NCBI GenBank assembly: GCA_016302405.1 | Contig: JAEDNR010000060.1 | Coordinates: forward strand, 1 to 12,197 | Source: Oscillospiraceae bacterium | GTDB lineage: Bacteria > Bacillota > Clostridia > Oscillospirales > Oscillospiraceae | Length of the DNA: 12,197 nucleotides | Reading direction: 5' to 3' | Made by a program: the position numbers and the translations under genes | Notes under the pieces: generated by a model | What the model saw: the letters and a program-made list of their open reading frames with translations, nothing else | What the model was told of the DNA's origin: nothing | The model's database searches: none | Shown: one piece after another, positions 5,643-12,197 of the stretch | Numbering within the stretch: position 1 is the stretch's first letter | Layout: every line of letters begins with the position of its first letter

Positions 5643-6022
5643 ATATCGGTTTTACGGTTTTACTTAGTAAAGCGTAGAATTGGGATTTGCAGAGCTGTTT
5701 GTCCAGTGGTGCGCGGCCCGATGCGGTACGCGTCCTTGCCCCCCGCACTTGTGAGGGGGGTGATACCAGTGCGCACACTGGTATCGGGGGGAGCCCGTCA
5801 CCTGTATATCTTTCAAAAAAAGAATGCGAAATAAGGACGGCAAACACAGAAAGAGAATTCTGCTTTACGCTCTGCTGTCGGGAATTTGTACTCCCCCCGC
5901 CACCAGGTCTGCGGACTGGTGGCACCCCCCTCGTAAACGCGGGGGGCAAGGCGTCTAACCGCCCGCGTACCTTAACTGCCATCCAAGTTCCAATTTGTTG
6001 CGTTGCTGTGTTAAGCCGATAT
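5643..6022 (+). repeat. Composite repeat A, copy 1
   Basis: The core at 5677-5998 matches 7287-7612 in inverted orientation. Arm 1: CTTGCCCCCCGC (5734-5745), GAGGGGGGTG, hairpin GATACCAGTG-CGCA-CACTGGTATC (5762-5785), CGGGGGGAG. Arm 2 is its inverted relative: CTCCCCCCGC, hairpin GCCACCAG...CTGGTGGC, ACCCCCC, GCGGGGGGCAAG (about 5891-5950). Outer ends carry ATATCGGTTTTACG (5643-5656) and, inverted, AAGCCGATAT (6013-6022), resembling the ends of repeat C. It fills most of the gap between the ZIP gene and the S41 terminator; the hairpins may also stop rightward transcription. Confidence 0.78.
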
Positions 6023-6044
6023 GTACATAGAAAAATGTCCAATA

Positions 6045-6092
6045 CCAACACCCGGCGCTGTCTCACCATTATGAGGCAGCGCCGGGTGTTGG
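6045..6092 (-). terminator. Large hairpin terminator after the S41 peptidase gene
   Basis: CCAACACCCGGCGCTG (6045-6060) pairs perfectly over 16 bp with 6077-6092, and CTCA/TGAG extends the stem inside the loop. It begins four bases after the S41 stop codon on the minus strand. A TTTTT run follows about ten bases after the stem, further away than in a textbook terminator. Confidence 0.75.
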
Positions 6093-6095
6093 GGC

Positions 6096-7232
6096 TTATT
6101 TCAGGCATTCCAGGGCCGCCTGGATCTGGGGATCCTCCTGCGGGGTCAGGCGGTTATAATAGATCAGCGCGGCGGTTTCCTCCTCCACCGGTACCGCCAC
6201 ATCCGGCGTAACGCCCACGCCTGCCAGGTTCCGGCCCTTGGGGGTGAAATACTTGCCCGTGGACAGGCCCACCGCCGAGCCGTCGGGCAGGCGGAAGGTA
6301 TTCTGGAAATACCCCTTGCCCACGGTCTGCTCGCCGACGATGACGGCTTTTTCATACTCCTGGAGGGCCGCCGCGAAGAATTCCGCGGCGGAATAGGAGT
6401 TTTCGTTCACCAGCACCGCCATGGGCACATCCAGGCATTCTTCATCCGAATAGTCAACCCGCTCTTTTCCGGTATAGTCCACCGTCCGGAACACTTCTCC
6501 GGCCGGCAAAAGCATGTCCAGCACCTTTACCAGCTCCGTCGCGTAGCCGCCGGGGTTATTCCGCACATCAAAAATCAGCGCCTGGGCCCCCTGCTCCAGG
6601 AGACTTTCCACCGCCTGCCGGGTCTCGCTGGCGCACCGGGCATCGAAATTCTCAATGGTCACAAGGCCCACATTCCCGCTGATCATTTCGCCTGTGGCAA
6701 CGGGGGTCTCCAGCTTTTTCCGGGTCACGCTTTTTTCCAGGGTCACCCCGCTGCGTTCCAGGGTGATGACTACCTGGGTTCCCTCCTTGCCCCGAACCAG
6801 CTCCCGGGTCTCGGCGGCGGAAAGCTCCCGGATGGAGGTACCGTCCACAGCGACGATCAGATCCTCCGGCTGCAGACCCGCTTCCTCCGCCGGGCCTCCG
6901 GCGTAGACCTCCATGATCCGCATACCGCCCTCCTCCTGCTGTATGGTAATGCCAATACCCACATAGGCGTTGTTCATCTGCTCCATGTGCGTTTCATACT
7001 GGGATGCCGGGATATAGTAGCTCCACCGGTCATCCAGGGCTTCCACCATTGCCTTTGCGGCGGCGTCCTCCAGCTTCACGGGATCCGATTCTCCGATGAA
7101 CTTTTCCGTAATGAGGTTTTCCAGCTGTTCCAGCTTGGAGCTGCCGCTGAAGCTCACAGTGAGGGCAAAGGTCAGCCCGGCGGCAGCCAGAGCTGTCAGG
7201 ACATAGGACAGGGGACGAAGATATTTTTTCAT
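6096..7232 (-). CDS. S41 family C-terminal processing peptidase (CtpA/CtpB-like) with PDZ domain
   Basis: A predicted membrane-anchored serine protease of 378 residues that would act outside the cytoplasm. From the chosen Met: an N-terminal hydrophobic anchor (about 8-30), a short helical region, a PDZ domain (about 88-170, starting YVGIGITI) and the S41 catalytic domain. The Ser/Lys/Gln set of CtpB-type enzymes is intact: Ser281 in NSYSAAEF, Lys306 in VGKGYFQ and Gln310. The VRNNPGG motif is also present. An in-frame ATG 11 codons upstream exists; neither has a strong ribosome binding site, and I prefer MKKYLRPL because it gives a standard signal-anchor start. It lies downstream of ftsEX and two M23 genes, but repeat A copy 2 separates it from them, so it may have its own promoter. 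It may process envelope hydrolases (inference). Confidence 0.92.
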   Translation of the reverse strand: MKKYLRPLSYVLTALAAAGLTFALTVSFSGSSKLEQLENLITEKFIGESDPVKLEDAAAKAMVEALDDRWSYYIPASQYETHMEQMNNAYVGIGITIQQEEGGMRIMEVYAGGPAEEAGLQPEDLIVAVDGTSIRELSAAETRELVRGKEGTQVVITLERSGVTLEKSVTRKKLETPVATGEMISGNVGLVTIENFDARCASETRQAVESLLEQGAQALIFDVRNNPGGYATELVKVLDMLLPAGEVFRTVDYTGKERVDYSDEECLDVPMAVLVNENSYSAAEFFAAALQEYEKAVIVGEQTVGKGYFQNTFRLPDGSAVGLSTGKYFTPKGRNLAGVGVTPDVAVPVEEETAALIYYNRLTPQEDPQIQAALECLK

Positions 7233-7286
7233 AAAATCACAGCTTTCAAAAGAGAAACATTTCATCTGTCTGATTCTTTTTTGACA

Positions 7287-7612
7287 GACAAATTGGTATT
7301 TGGCGGGCAGTTAAGGTGCGCGGGCGGTTAGACGCCTTGCCCCCCGCGTTTACGAGGGGGGTGCCACCAGTTCGCAAACTGGTGGCGGGGGGAGTACGAA
7401 TTTCCGGAAGCAGAGCGCAAAACAGCATTATCTTTCTGTGTTTGCAGTTCTTATTCTTCGTGCTTTTTTGTGAAGGATATGCGGGTGACGAACTCCCCCC
7501 GGTACCAGTGTGCGCACTGGTACCACCCCCCTCACAAGTGCGGGGGGCAAGGACGTGTACCGCATCGCCCCGTAAACCATTCACCAAACAGCTCTACAAA
7601 TTCCAATTTGTC
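7287..7612 (-). repeat. Composite repeat A, copy 2
   Basis: About 326 bp, opposite in orientation to copy 1 and alignable over its whole length. Its ends are terminal inverted repeats: GACAAATTGGTATTT (7287-7301) against AAATTCCAATTTGTC (7598-7612). Both double-hairpin arms are present, with CCAGTTCGCAAACTGG (7367-7382) and GGTACCAGTG-TGCG-CACTGGTACC (7501-7524) at their centres, flanked by CCCCCC/GGGGGG blocks. It sits between the M23 gene and the S41 gene, 54 bp upstream of the S41 start. Confidence 0.8.
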
Positions 7613-7629
7613 GGCCTCCCGAGCAGGGA

Positions 7630-7664
7630 ATTAGAATTCTCCCACAGCCGGCTGGCTGTGGGAG
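7630..7664 (-). terminator. Hairpin terminator after the downstream M23 gene
   Basis: CTCCCACAGCC (7639-7649) and GGCTGTGGGAG (7654-7664) form an 11-bp stem with a 4-base loop, starting 14 bases after the M23 stop on the minus strand. The following AATTCTAATTCC is only moderately U-rich, so efficiency is uncertain. Confidence 0.6.
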
Positions 7665-7678
7665 ATAATGCCTATGTA

Positions 7679-8998
7679 TCAATAGAACGCCACGTAAGCA
7701 GCGGGGTTCTGGTAGGCGCCGTTATACAAAATGGCAAAGTGCAGGTGGTTGCCGGTGGAAATGCCGGTACTGCCCACCCCGCCAATGGACTGACCCTGGG
7801 ACACATAGCTGCCCGAGGACACATACGCCGGGCCCAGCATATGGCCGTACATGGAGGAAAACCCGTCCCCATGGTTGATGGTCACATACCATCCCAGGGA
7901 GTTGGAATAGCCGGCGGAGGTTACGGTGCCGGCGCGGCTTGCAACAATAGTGGTGCCTTCCGGGGCACCCAGGTCGATGCCCTGATGGAACCTAGACGCG
8001 CCCGCCGTGGGCTGCTCACGGAAGCCGTATGGACTGGTCACTTTCACATAGCTGCAGGGGCGGATCCAGCTGGTGCTGCCGGCGTTATTGTTCCCCCCGG
8101 AATTATTGCTGCCGCCGCCATTGCCGAAATCAATGCCGCCGTCACCGCCGCCGGGCTGGGTAGTGGGGGCAGCGGTAGTGGCTGTGGCGATATGGGCCAG
8201 CCACTCCTCCTCCTTGGCCCTGTTGTAGGCCTGCTCCATCTCGGCGATCTGCGCCATCAGTTCTTCGTCTTCTTTTTCTTTCTGCTCCTGGAGTGCCTCC
8301 AGTTCCTCTGCGTGAGAAAGAAGCTCCTGGATCAGCGCGTCCGCTTCCTCCCGCTTCTCATCCAGCTGGGCCTGGGTGGCATCCAGCTCCGCCTTGGTGG
8401 CATCCAGCTCCTCTTTTTCCAGAGCCAGCTCCTGACGGGATACTTCCACCGCGTCCGCCGCGTCGCTCAGCTCCTGGAGTCTGCGAATATCGGAAGCCGC
8501 GATCTCCTCCACCATGTTCAGCCGGTCCAGGAGGTTAGAGAAGCTGGTGGCCTTGAAGAGGACCTCCCAATAGGTCAGGCTGCCCTCTTCCTCCATGGCC
8601 CGGATACGGACCTTGCAGTCCTCGTTCATCTGCTCAAAACGGGTCTGGGCGTTATCCAGCTCGTCCTGCTTGTCCGCCACCAGCACGCTGAAGGCGGAAA
8701 TCTGCTCCGTGATATTGGTGATCTGGGCGTGAAGCAGACCGATCTCCTGATCGATGATGTTCTTCCGCGCCACAATATCCGCGATCTCGTTCTCGTTTTC
8801 CTGGTACTGATCCTTCAGGTCCTCGATCTGGGCCTGGATCTCTTTCTTCTGCTCCTTCAGCTCATTGATCTGTTTCCGGATCTCACTGGAGGACGCAGCC
8901 GACGCCCGGGTGGGAAGCAGGCTGAGGATCAGAGTCAGGATCATCAGCGCGGCCATCAGCCCGGCCAGTATGGATACGAAACGCTTGCGATTTTTCAT
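7679..8998 (-). CDS. Secreted murein hydrolase: coiled-coil plus M23 peptidase (PcsB/CwlO/EnvC-like), paralogue 1
   Basis: A 439-residue exported peptidoglycan endopeptidase candidate. Signal peptide 1-34 with an ASA cleavage site; long coiled coils about 35-130 and 165-268, interrupted by TYWEVLFKATSFSNLLDRL (142-160), the segment most conserved with its neighbour; a Gly/Asn/Thr-rich linker about 273-308; and an M23 (LytM) domain about 310-439. The zinc and catalytic residues are intact: His338 and Asp342 (HQGID), His386 (YGHM), His418 and His420 (HLH), so the enzyme is probably active, unlike the degenerate EnvC/NlpD type. GGAG stands six bases before the start. Coiled-coil hydrolases beside ftsEX are known or proposed to be activated by FtsX; by analogy this is a client. 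Confidence 0.92.
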   Translation of the reverse strand: MKNRKRFVSILAGLMAALMILTLILSLLPTRASAASSSEIRKQINELKEQKKEIQAQIEDLKDQYQENENEIADIVARKNIIDQEIGLLHAQITNITEQISAFSVLVADKQDELDNAQTRFEQMNEDCKVRIRAMEEEGSLTYWEVLFKATSFSNLLDRLNMVEEIAASDIRRLQELSDAADAVEVSRQELALEKEELDATKAELDATQAQLDEKREEADALIQELLSHAEELEALQEQKEKEDEELMAQIAEMEQAYNRAKEEEWLAHIATATTAAPTTQPGGGDGGIDFGNGGGSNNSGGNNNAGSTSWIRPCSYVKVTSPYGFREQPTAGASRFHQGIDLGAPEGTTIVASRAGTVTSAGYSNSLGWYVTINHGDGFSSMYGHMLGPAYVSSGSYVSQGQSIGGVGSTGISTGNHLHFAILYNGAYQNPAAYVAFY

Positions 8999-9062
8999 AA
9001 GTAACTCCTTTGGTTCCGCTATTCAGGAAGGCCGTCTTCCACCGTTTTCCCGCCGCCGAGGC

Positions 9063-10277
9063 TTAAATGTAGGCCAGGGGGTTAACATACGTTCCGGCAT
9101 AGGAGATGCCGAAATGCAGGTGGGGACCGGTAGAGAGGCCTGTGCTTCCCACATAGCCGATGAGCTGTCCGGCGGACACACTCTGTCCGGCGGACACCAC
9201 ATAGTGGGTCATATGCATATAGATGGAGGCAAAGCCGTCTCCGTGGTTGATGCTCACATAGTTGCCCGCGCCGCCGGCCTGATAGGACGCTGCGGTCACA
9301 ACGCCGGCCCGGGTAGCGTAGATGGGGGTACCCTGGGCACAGGCCATATCAATGCCATTGTGCATCTTATTGTAGCCCAGAATGGGATGCTTGCGCATAC
9401 CGAAAGCGCTGGTGATCCTGTACCCGGAAACCGGAGTGATCCAGGTAGCATCGGATTTGGGGTTCTGCCCCTGAAGGGCCTGCTTTGCCAGCTCCTCCTG
9501 GTACTTGGCGTTGGAATATTCCTTTTCCTTCTTGGCGATCTGCCGCATCAGATCGTCCTGCAGGGCTTCGGATTCATCCAGCAGCACCTGGAATTCATCC
9601 TGCTTCTTTGCCAGCTCCCGAAGGATCCCGTCGGATTCCTCCCGGCGCGCCTCCAGGGCGGTCTGGCTTTCCTCCAGCTGGGCCTGGCTTTCCTCCAGGG
9701 CCGCTTTTTCCTCCGCCATCTCCTCCTGAATGGTGCGGACCATCCGGGCGGCGGCTTCCAGGTCCTCCAGACGGCGCTGGTCGGCGGCGGCGATTTCCTC
9801 CACCATGGTCAGCCGGTCCAGCATATCCGTAAAGCTGCTGGAGCGGAAGATCACCTCCCAGTAGGAAAGGTCGCCCTCTTCCTCCATGGCCTGAATGCGT
9901 TCCTTGCTCTGCTCATTCAGCTTGTCCAGATAGTCCTGGGAGACTTCCAACTCCTCCTGATTGTCGGCAATGAGCTGGCTGTATACGGATATCTGATCGT
10001 TGATATTGATGATCTGGGTGTGCAGCAGGGCAATTTCCTGGTCGATGGCGTTTTTGTTGTCCACCAGCTCCTGGATCTGACTGGCATTGGCGTTGTACTG
10101 CCGGCGGATTCCGTTGATCTGGGCCTGGATCTCCGCGTTCTGGTTTTTCAGTTCGTTGAGCTCCTCCTTGATCTCCGAGGAGGAAACGGCATCGGCCTGT
10201 TCCGGCAAAACCGACAGTATCATAACTGCCGCGAGAAAAAGCACGAAACAGGATCGAAACAGGGTTCTTTTTTTCAT
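9063..10277 (-). CDS. Secreted murein hydrolase: coiled-coil plus M23 peptidase (PcsB/CwlO/EnvC-like), paralogue 2
   Basis: A 404-residue paralogue of the next gene downstream. Signal peptide 1-30 with an ADA cleavage site; coiled coils about 31-130 and 158-265 around the conserved SYWEVIFRSSSFTDMLDRL (138-156); only a short linker (about 266-277) instead of the Gly-rich spacer; M23 domain about 278-404. His306 and Asp310 (HNGID), His355 (YMHM), His386 and His388 (HLH) are all present, so activity is likely. The start has GGAG six bases upstream; the frame stays open further upstream to 10346 but without a signal-like sequence. It lies 78 bp after ftsX and 64 bp before the paralogue, with no terminator in either gap, so all are probably one transcript. 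Confidence 0.92.
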   Translation of the reverse strand: MKKRTLFRSCFVLFLAAVMILSVLPEQADAVSSSEIKEELNELKNQNAEIQAQINGIRRQYNANASQIQELVDNKNAIDQEIALLHTQIININDQISVYSQLIADNQEELEVSQDYLDKLNEQSKERIQAMEEEGDLSYWEVIFRSSSFTDMLDRLTMVEEIAAADQRRLEDLEAAARMVRTIQEEMAEEKAALEESQAQLEESQTALEARREESDGILRELAKKQDEFQVLLDESEALQDDLMRQIAKKEKEYSNAKYQEELAKQALQGQNPKSDATWITPVSGYRITSAFGMRKHPILGYNKMHNGIDMACAQGTPIYATRAGVVTAASYQAGGAGNYVSINHGDGFASIYMHMTHYVVSAGQSVSAGQLIGYVGSTGLSTGPHLHFGISYAGTYVNPLAYI

Positions 10278-10355
10278 ATCTATCTCCATTGGTTTGCTGT
10301 GCCCCGGAGGGCGGGGAAAGAATCCATCCGGATCCCGGCGCGCCAAAGGGCACGG

Positions 10356-11243
10356 TTACACATCCATGAACTTCCGGATGGAGGTCCAGCTGCCCACGAT
10401 ACCCACGAACAGGCCGGCGGCGGCAAAGGTAGCGATCATGGGGATCAGCAGCTCCTGGAAAGGAACGAAAGAGAACAGCCGCAGGGCATCCACCTGGGCC
10501 ACCCGGTCAACGAGAGCGTTGTACATAACCCACTCCAGCCCGAAAGCCAGGATGGAGCCGGTCATGCCCAGGGTAAAGCCCTCCACAATAAAGGGCAGGC
10601 GGATAAAGCCGTTGGTCGCGCCCACCATTTTCATAATGGCAATCTCATTGCGCCGGTCGTACATGGCAAGCTTAACGGTATTGGAGATGATCAGCAGGGA
10701 GATCACCAAAAGCACCGCGATCAGAGCGGCGGAAGCGATGTGCAGAACATCCTGGATGGTGGTAAAGCCCTCCGCCAGCTCATAGGCCGCGTTGGTCTGG
10801 GCCACGCCGGGGATCTGCTTGAGCTGCTCGTCCGTTTCCTCCATGCGGGCATTGTCCTCCAGCGTCACCACATACCGGTGGCGAAGGTCCTCCGCCTGCA
10901 CGCCTTTCAGCGCGGCGTCGTTATCGTGGTCCTCGATGAAGTTCTGCAGGGCCTGCTCCCGGGAGACAAAGGTTGCCTGGAGCACATTGTCCAGGGCATT
11001 GATCTTGGTGCCCACGCTTCTTGCCTCGGCATCACTCAGGTCGCTGTCAATATAGACCAGAATCTCACTGGTCTGGTTCAGGTCCTCCACCATCACATCC
11101 AGGTTGTAGGCCAGGATGGAGAAGCTGCCCACGATCAGCAGGCAGGCCACGGTGACACAGACAGCGGCAAAGGACATAAAGCCATGCAGGAAGATGCCCC
11201 GCATGCCCTCCTTCAACAGGTAACCAATATTATTGATTCTCAT
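10356..11243 (-). CDS. ftsX: Cell division ABC transporter permease FtsX
   Basis: A 295-residue polytopic membrane protein with the FtsX layout: a short cytoplasmic start (MRINNIGYLLKEGMRGIF), TM1 about 21-45, a large extracytoplasmic domain about 46-165, then TM2 about 167-190, TM3 about 215-240 and TM4 about 265-285. The cytoplasmic stretch after TM2, DRRNEIAIMKMVGATNGFIR, is the family hallmark and likely contacts FtsE. The extracytoplasmic domain is the part known in related systems to bind coiled-coil hydrolases. The start codon lies inside the ftsE gene (14-bp overlap), implying coupled translation. The long frame upstream of this ATG is the out-of-frame shadow of ftsE. Confidence 0.95.
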   Translation of the reverse strand: MRINNIGYLLKEGMRGIFLHGFMSFAAVCVTVACLLIVGSFSILAYNLDVMVEDLNQTSEILVYIDSDLSDAEARSVGTKINALDNVLQATFVSREQALQNFIEDHDNDAALKGVQAEDLRHRYVVTLEDNARMEETDEQLKQIPGVAQTNAAYELAEGFTTIQDVLHIASAALIAVLLVISLLIISNTVKLAMYDRRNEIAIMKMVGATNGFIRLPFIVEGFTLGMTGSILAFGLEWVMYNALVDRVAQVDALRLFSFVPFQELLIPMIATFAAAGLFVGIVGSWTSIRKFMDV

Positions 11244-11922
11244 AGCCGTAGTACCCCTCTCCGTCACTGACCACGACGCCCTCGTCGATGGCGATGACCC
11301 GCTTGTTGAAAAGCTCCACCAGATCCTTCTCGTGGGTGACCACCAGGATGGTGGTGCCCAGGTTGTTGATCTCCTGGAGCAGGGCCATGATCTCAAAGGA
11401 TCTGGCAGGGTCCAGGTTGCCGGTAGGCTCGTCGGCAATGATGGTGGAGGGGTTGTTCACCAGAGCCCGGGCAATGGCAAGCCGCTGCTGCTCACCGCCG
11501 GACATCTCGCCGGGATGGCGGTTTGCCTTGTTCTCCAGGCCCACCAGCTCCAGCACATAGGGCACCCGTTCCTTGATCTCCTTTTCCTTGGCGCCGATGA
11601 CCCGCATGGCAAAGGCCACGTTGTCATACACCGTCATGTTGGGAATGAGCCGGAAGTCCTGGAACACAACGCCCACAGTACGGCGCAGATAGGGAATCTC
11701 CCGCTTGCGGATCCGCTCCAGGGAGTAGCCGTTAACATGGACACTGCCGGAGGTGGGCTTCAGCTCGCCGGTGATCAGCTTGATAATGGTGGATTTTCCG
11801 GAACCGGAGGGGCCCACCAGAAAGACAAAGTCTCCGTCCGCAATCTGCATGGTGATCCCGTTGAGGGCATTGTTGCCCTGCTGATAGGATTTCACAACGT
11901 CCGTAAATTCGATCATTTGCAT
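11230..11922 (-). CDS. ftsE: Cell division ATP-binding protein FtsE
   Basis: A 230-residue ABC ATPase, the normal FtsE length. Walker A GPSGSGKST at 37-45, Q-loop Gln88 in VFQDFRLIP (a typical FtsE stretch), signature MSGGEQQR at 140-147 (Met in place of the usual Leu), Walker B IIADE at 161-165 with catalytic Glu165, and H-loop His197. It should form the cytoplasmic motor dimer for FtsX. GGAG lies 4 bases before the chosen ATG and 10 before an in-frame ATG two codons later, so either MQMIEF or MIEF may be the start. It is the first gene of the operon and has a clear promoter upstream. Confidence 0.96.
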   Translation of the reverse strand: MQMIEFTDVVKSYQQGNNALNGITMQIADGDFVFLVGPSGSGKSTIIKLITGELKPTSGSVHVNGYSLERIRKREIPYLRRTVGVVFQDFRLIPNMTVYDNVAFAMRVIGAKEKEIKERVPYVLELVGLENKANRHPGEMSGGEQQRLAIARALVNNPSTIIADEPTGNLDPARSFEIMALLQEINNLGTTILVVTHEKDLVELFNKRVIAIDEGVVVSDGEGYYGYENQ

Positions 11923-11979
11923 CTATCTCCAATTATGGAATGGGCAATGCGAAAGCCCAAAGCTCCGCAATGTAACCGA

Positions 11980-12008
11980 ATTGTAACACATTCCGGTATC
12001 AAAGTCAA
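11980..12008 (-). promoter_or_regulatory. Sigma-A-type promoter of ftsE
   Basis: On the minus strand TTGACT (12003-12008), 17 bases and TACAAT (11980-11985), close to the vegetative consensus. The predicted start near 11973 leaves a leader of about 50 nt before ftsE. No other feature was seen in 11923-12142. Confidence 0.75.
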
Positions 12009-12142
12009 TGTTTTTTGGTTAGAAAACTGGCGTTTTAAAAGACTTAACAATAAATTCACAGGCTTTTTCTCCGGTATTTTCCTTTTTTGGCGATTATGGT
12101 AAACCAATTCCCGCCGCCGGCAGGGTTTTCCCACAAACCGGG

Positions 12143-12197
12143 AAATTGGAATTTGTAGAGCTGGCGGCGCAGCCGCCCTCGCCCCCCGCACTTGTGA
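12143..12197 (+). repeat. Composite repeat A, copy 3 (cut by the window edge)
   Basis: Starts with AAATTGGAATTTGTAGAGCTG as in copy 2, then a GGCGGCGCAGCCGCC palindrome (12163-12177) absent from copies 1 and 2, then GCCCCCCGCACTTGTGA, identical to the beginning of arm 1 of copy 1 (5738-5754). The rest lies beyond the window. Confidence 0.72.

Noticed and set aside
5734..5950. CRISPR-like array of palindromes in repeat A
   Set aside because: The two arms are inverted rather than direct repeats and there are no regularly spaced unique spacers or cas genes.
7316..9004. A 562-residue plus-strand open frame
   Set aside because: It is antisense to the first M23 gene and repeat A. Its Leu/Gln/Gly-rich composition mirrors the coiled-coil codons, and it has no domain or ribosome binding site.
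8865..11270. An 801-residue plus-strand open frame
   Set aside because: It runs antisense across three well-identified genes (both M23 genes and ftsX). The long opening results from GC-rich third-position bias in the genuine genes.
11233..12102. A 289-residue plus-strand open frame
   Set aside because: Antisense to ftsE and running through its promoter; no recognisable domain.

Overview
The window looks like a chromosomal segment of a moderately high-GC, endospore-forming Bacillota, most like the Oscillospiraceae (clostridial cluster IV). The clues are the sporulation pair yabP-yabQ in the Firmicutes order yabP-yabQ-divIC-yabR, AGGAGG-type ribosome binding sites, an FtsEX set with PcsB/CwlO-like coiled-coil M23 hydrolases, and GC-rich hairpin repeats of a kind I recall from gut Oscillospiraceae. 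The family assignment is inference; no rRNA is present.

Layout. 1-1215: a minus-strand short-chain dehydrogenase flanked by intergenic repeats. 1216-2795: a minus-strand sporulation/division operon (putative sigma-E promoter, yabP, yabQ, divIC, yabR, terminator) in which the yabQ frame overlaps divIC by 197 bp. 2796-3488: about 700 bp without a gene, holding a near-consensus plus-strand promoter followed by two repeat elements. 3489-5603: a plus-strand group of a small Sfp-type phosphopantetheinyl transferase, a TatD-family metal hydrolase and a ZIP metal transporter, with a terminator-like hairpin just before the ZIP gene. 5604-6095: a composite repeat and the terminator of the opposing operon. 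6096-11922 (minus): ftsE, ftsX, two tandem paralogous secreted M23 peptidases with long coiled coils, a second copy of the composite repeat, then an S41 C-terminal processing peptidase. A strong sigma-A-type promoter precedes ftsE. A third copy of the composite repeat begins at the right edge.

How the genes fit together. FtsE/FtsX would form the membrane ATPase that gates peptidoglycan hydrolases through their coiled coils; the two M23 proteins are the obvious clients, and the S41 protease is a plausible extracytoplasmic regulator. YabP and YabQ serve spore envelope/cortex formation and DivIC serves the divisome, so much of the window concerns the cell envelope.

The most unusual content lies between genes. 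At least three hairpin repeat families share end sequences (near-palindromic AAATTGGAATTT) but carry different cores. Some core hairpins are shared exactly between families, some junctions are shared while cores differ, and two copies differ by apparently compensatory changes in their stems. This points to a modular, recombining family of non-autonomous elements that may fold as RNA or cruciform DNA. No tRNA, rRNA, CRISPR array, transposase or recognisable riboswitch was seen.
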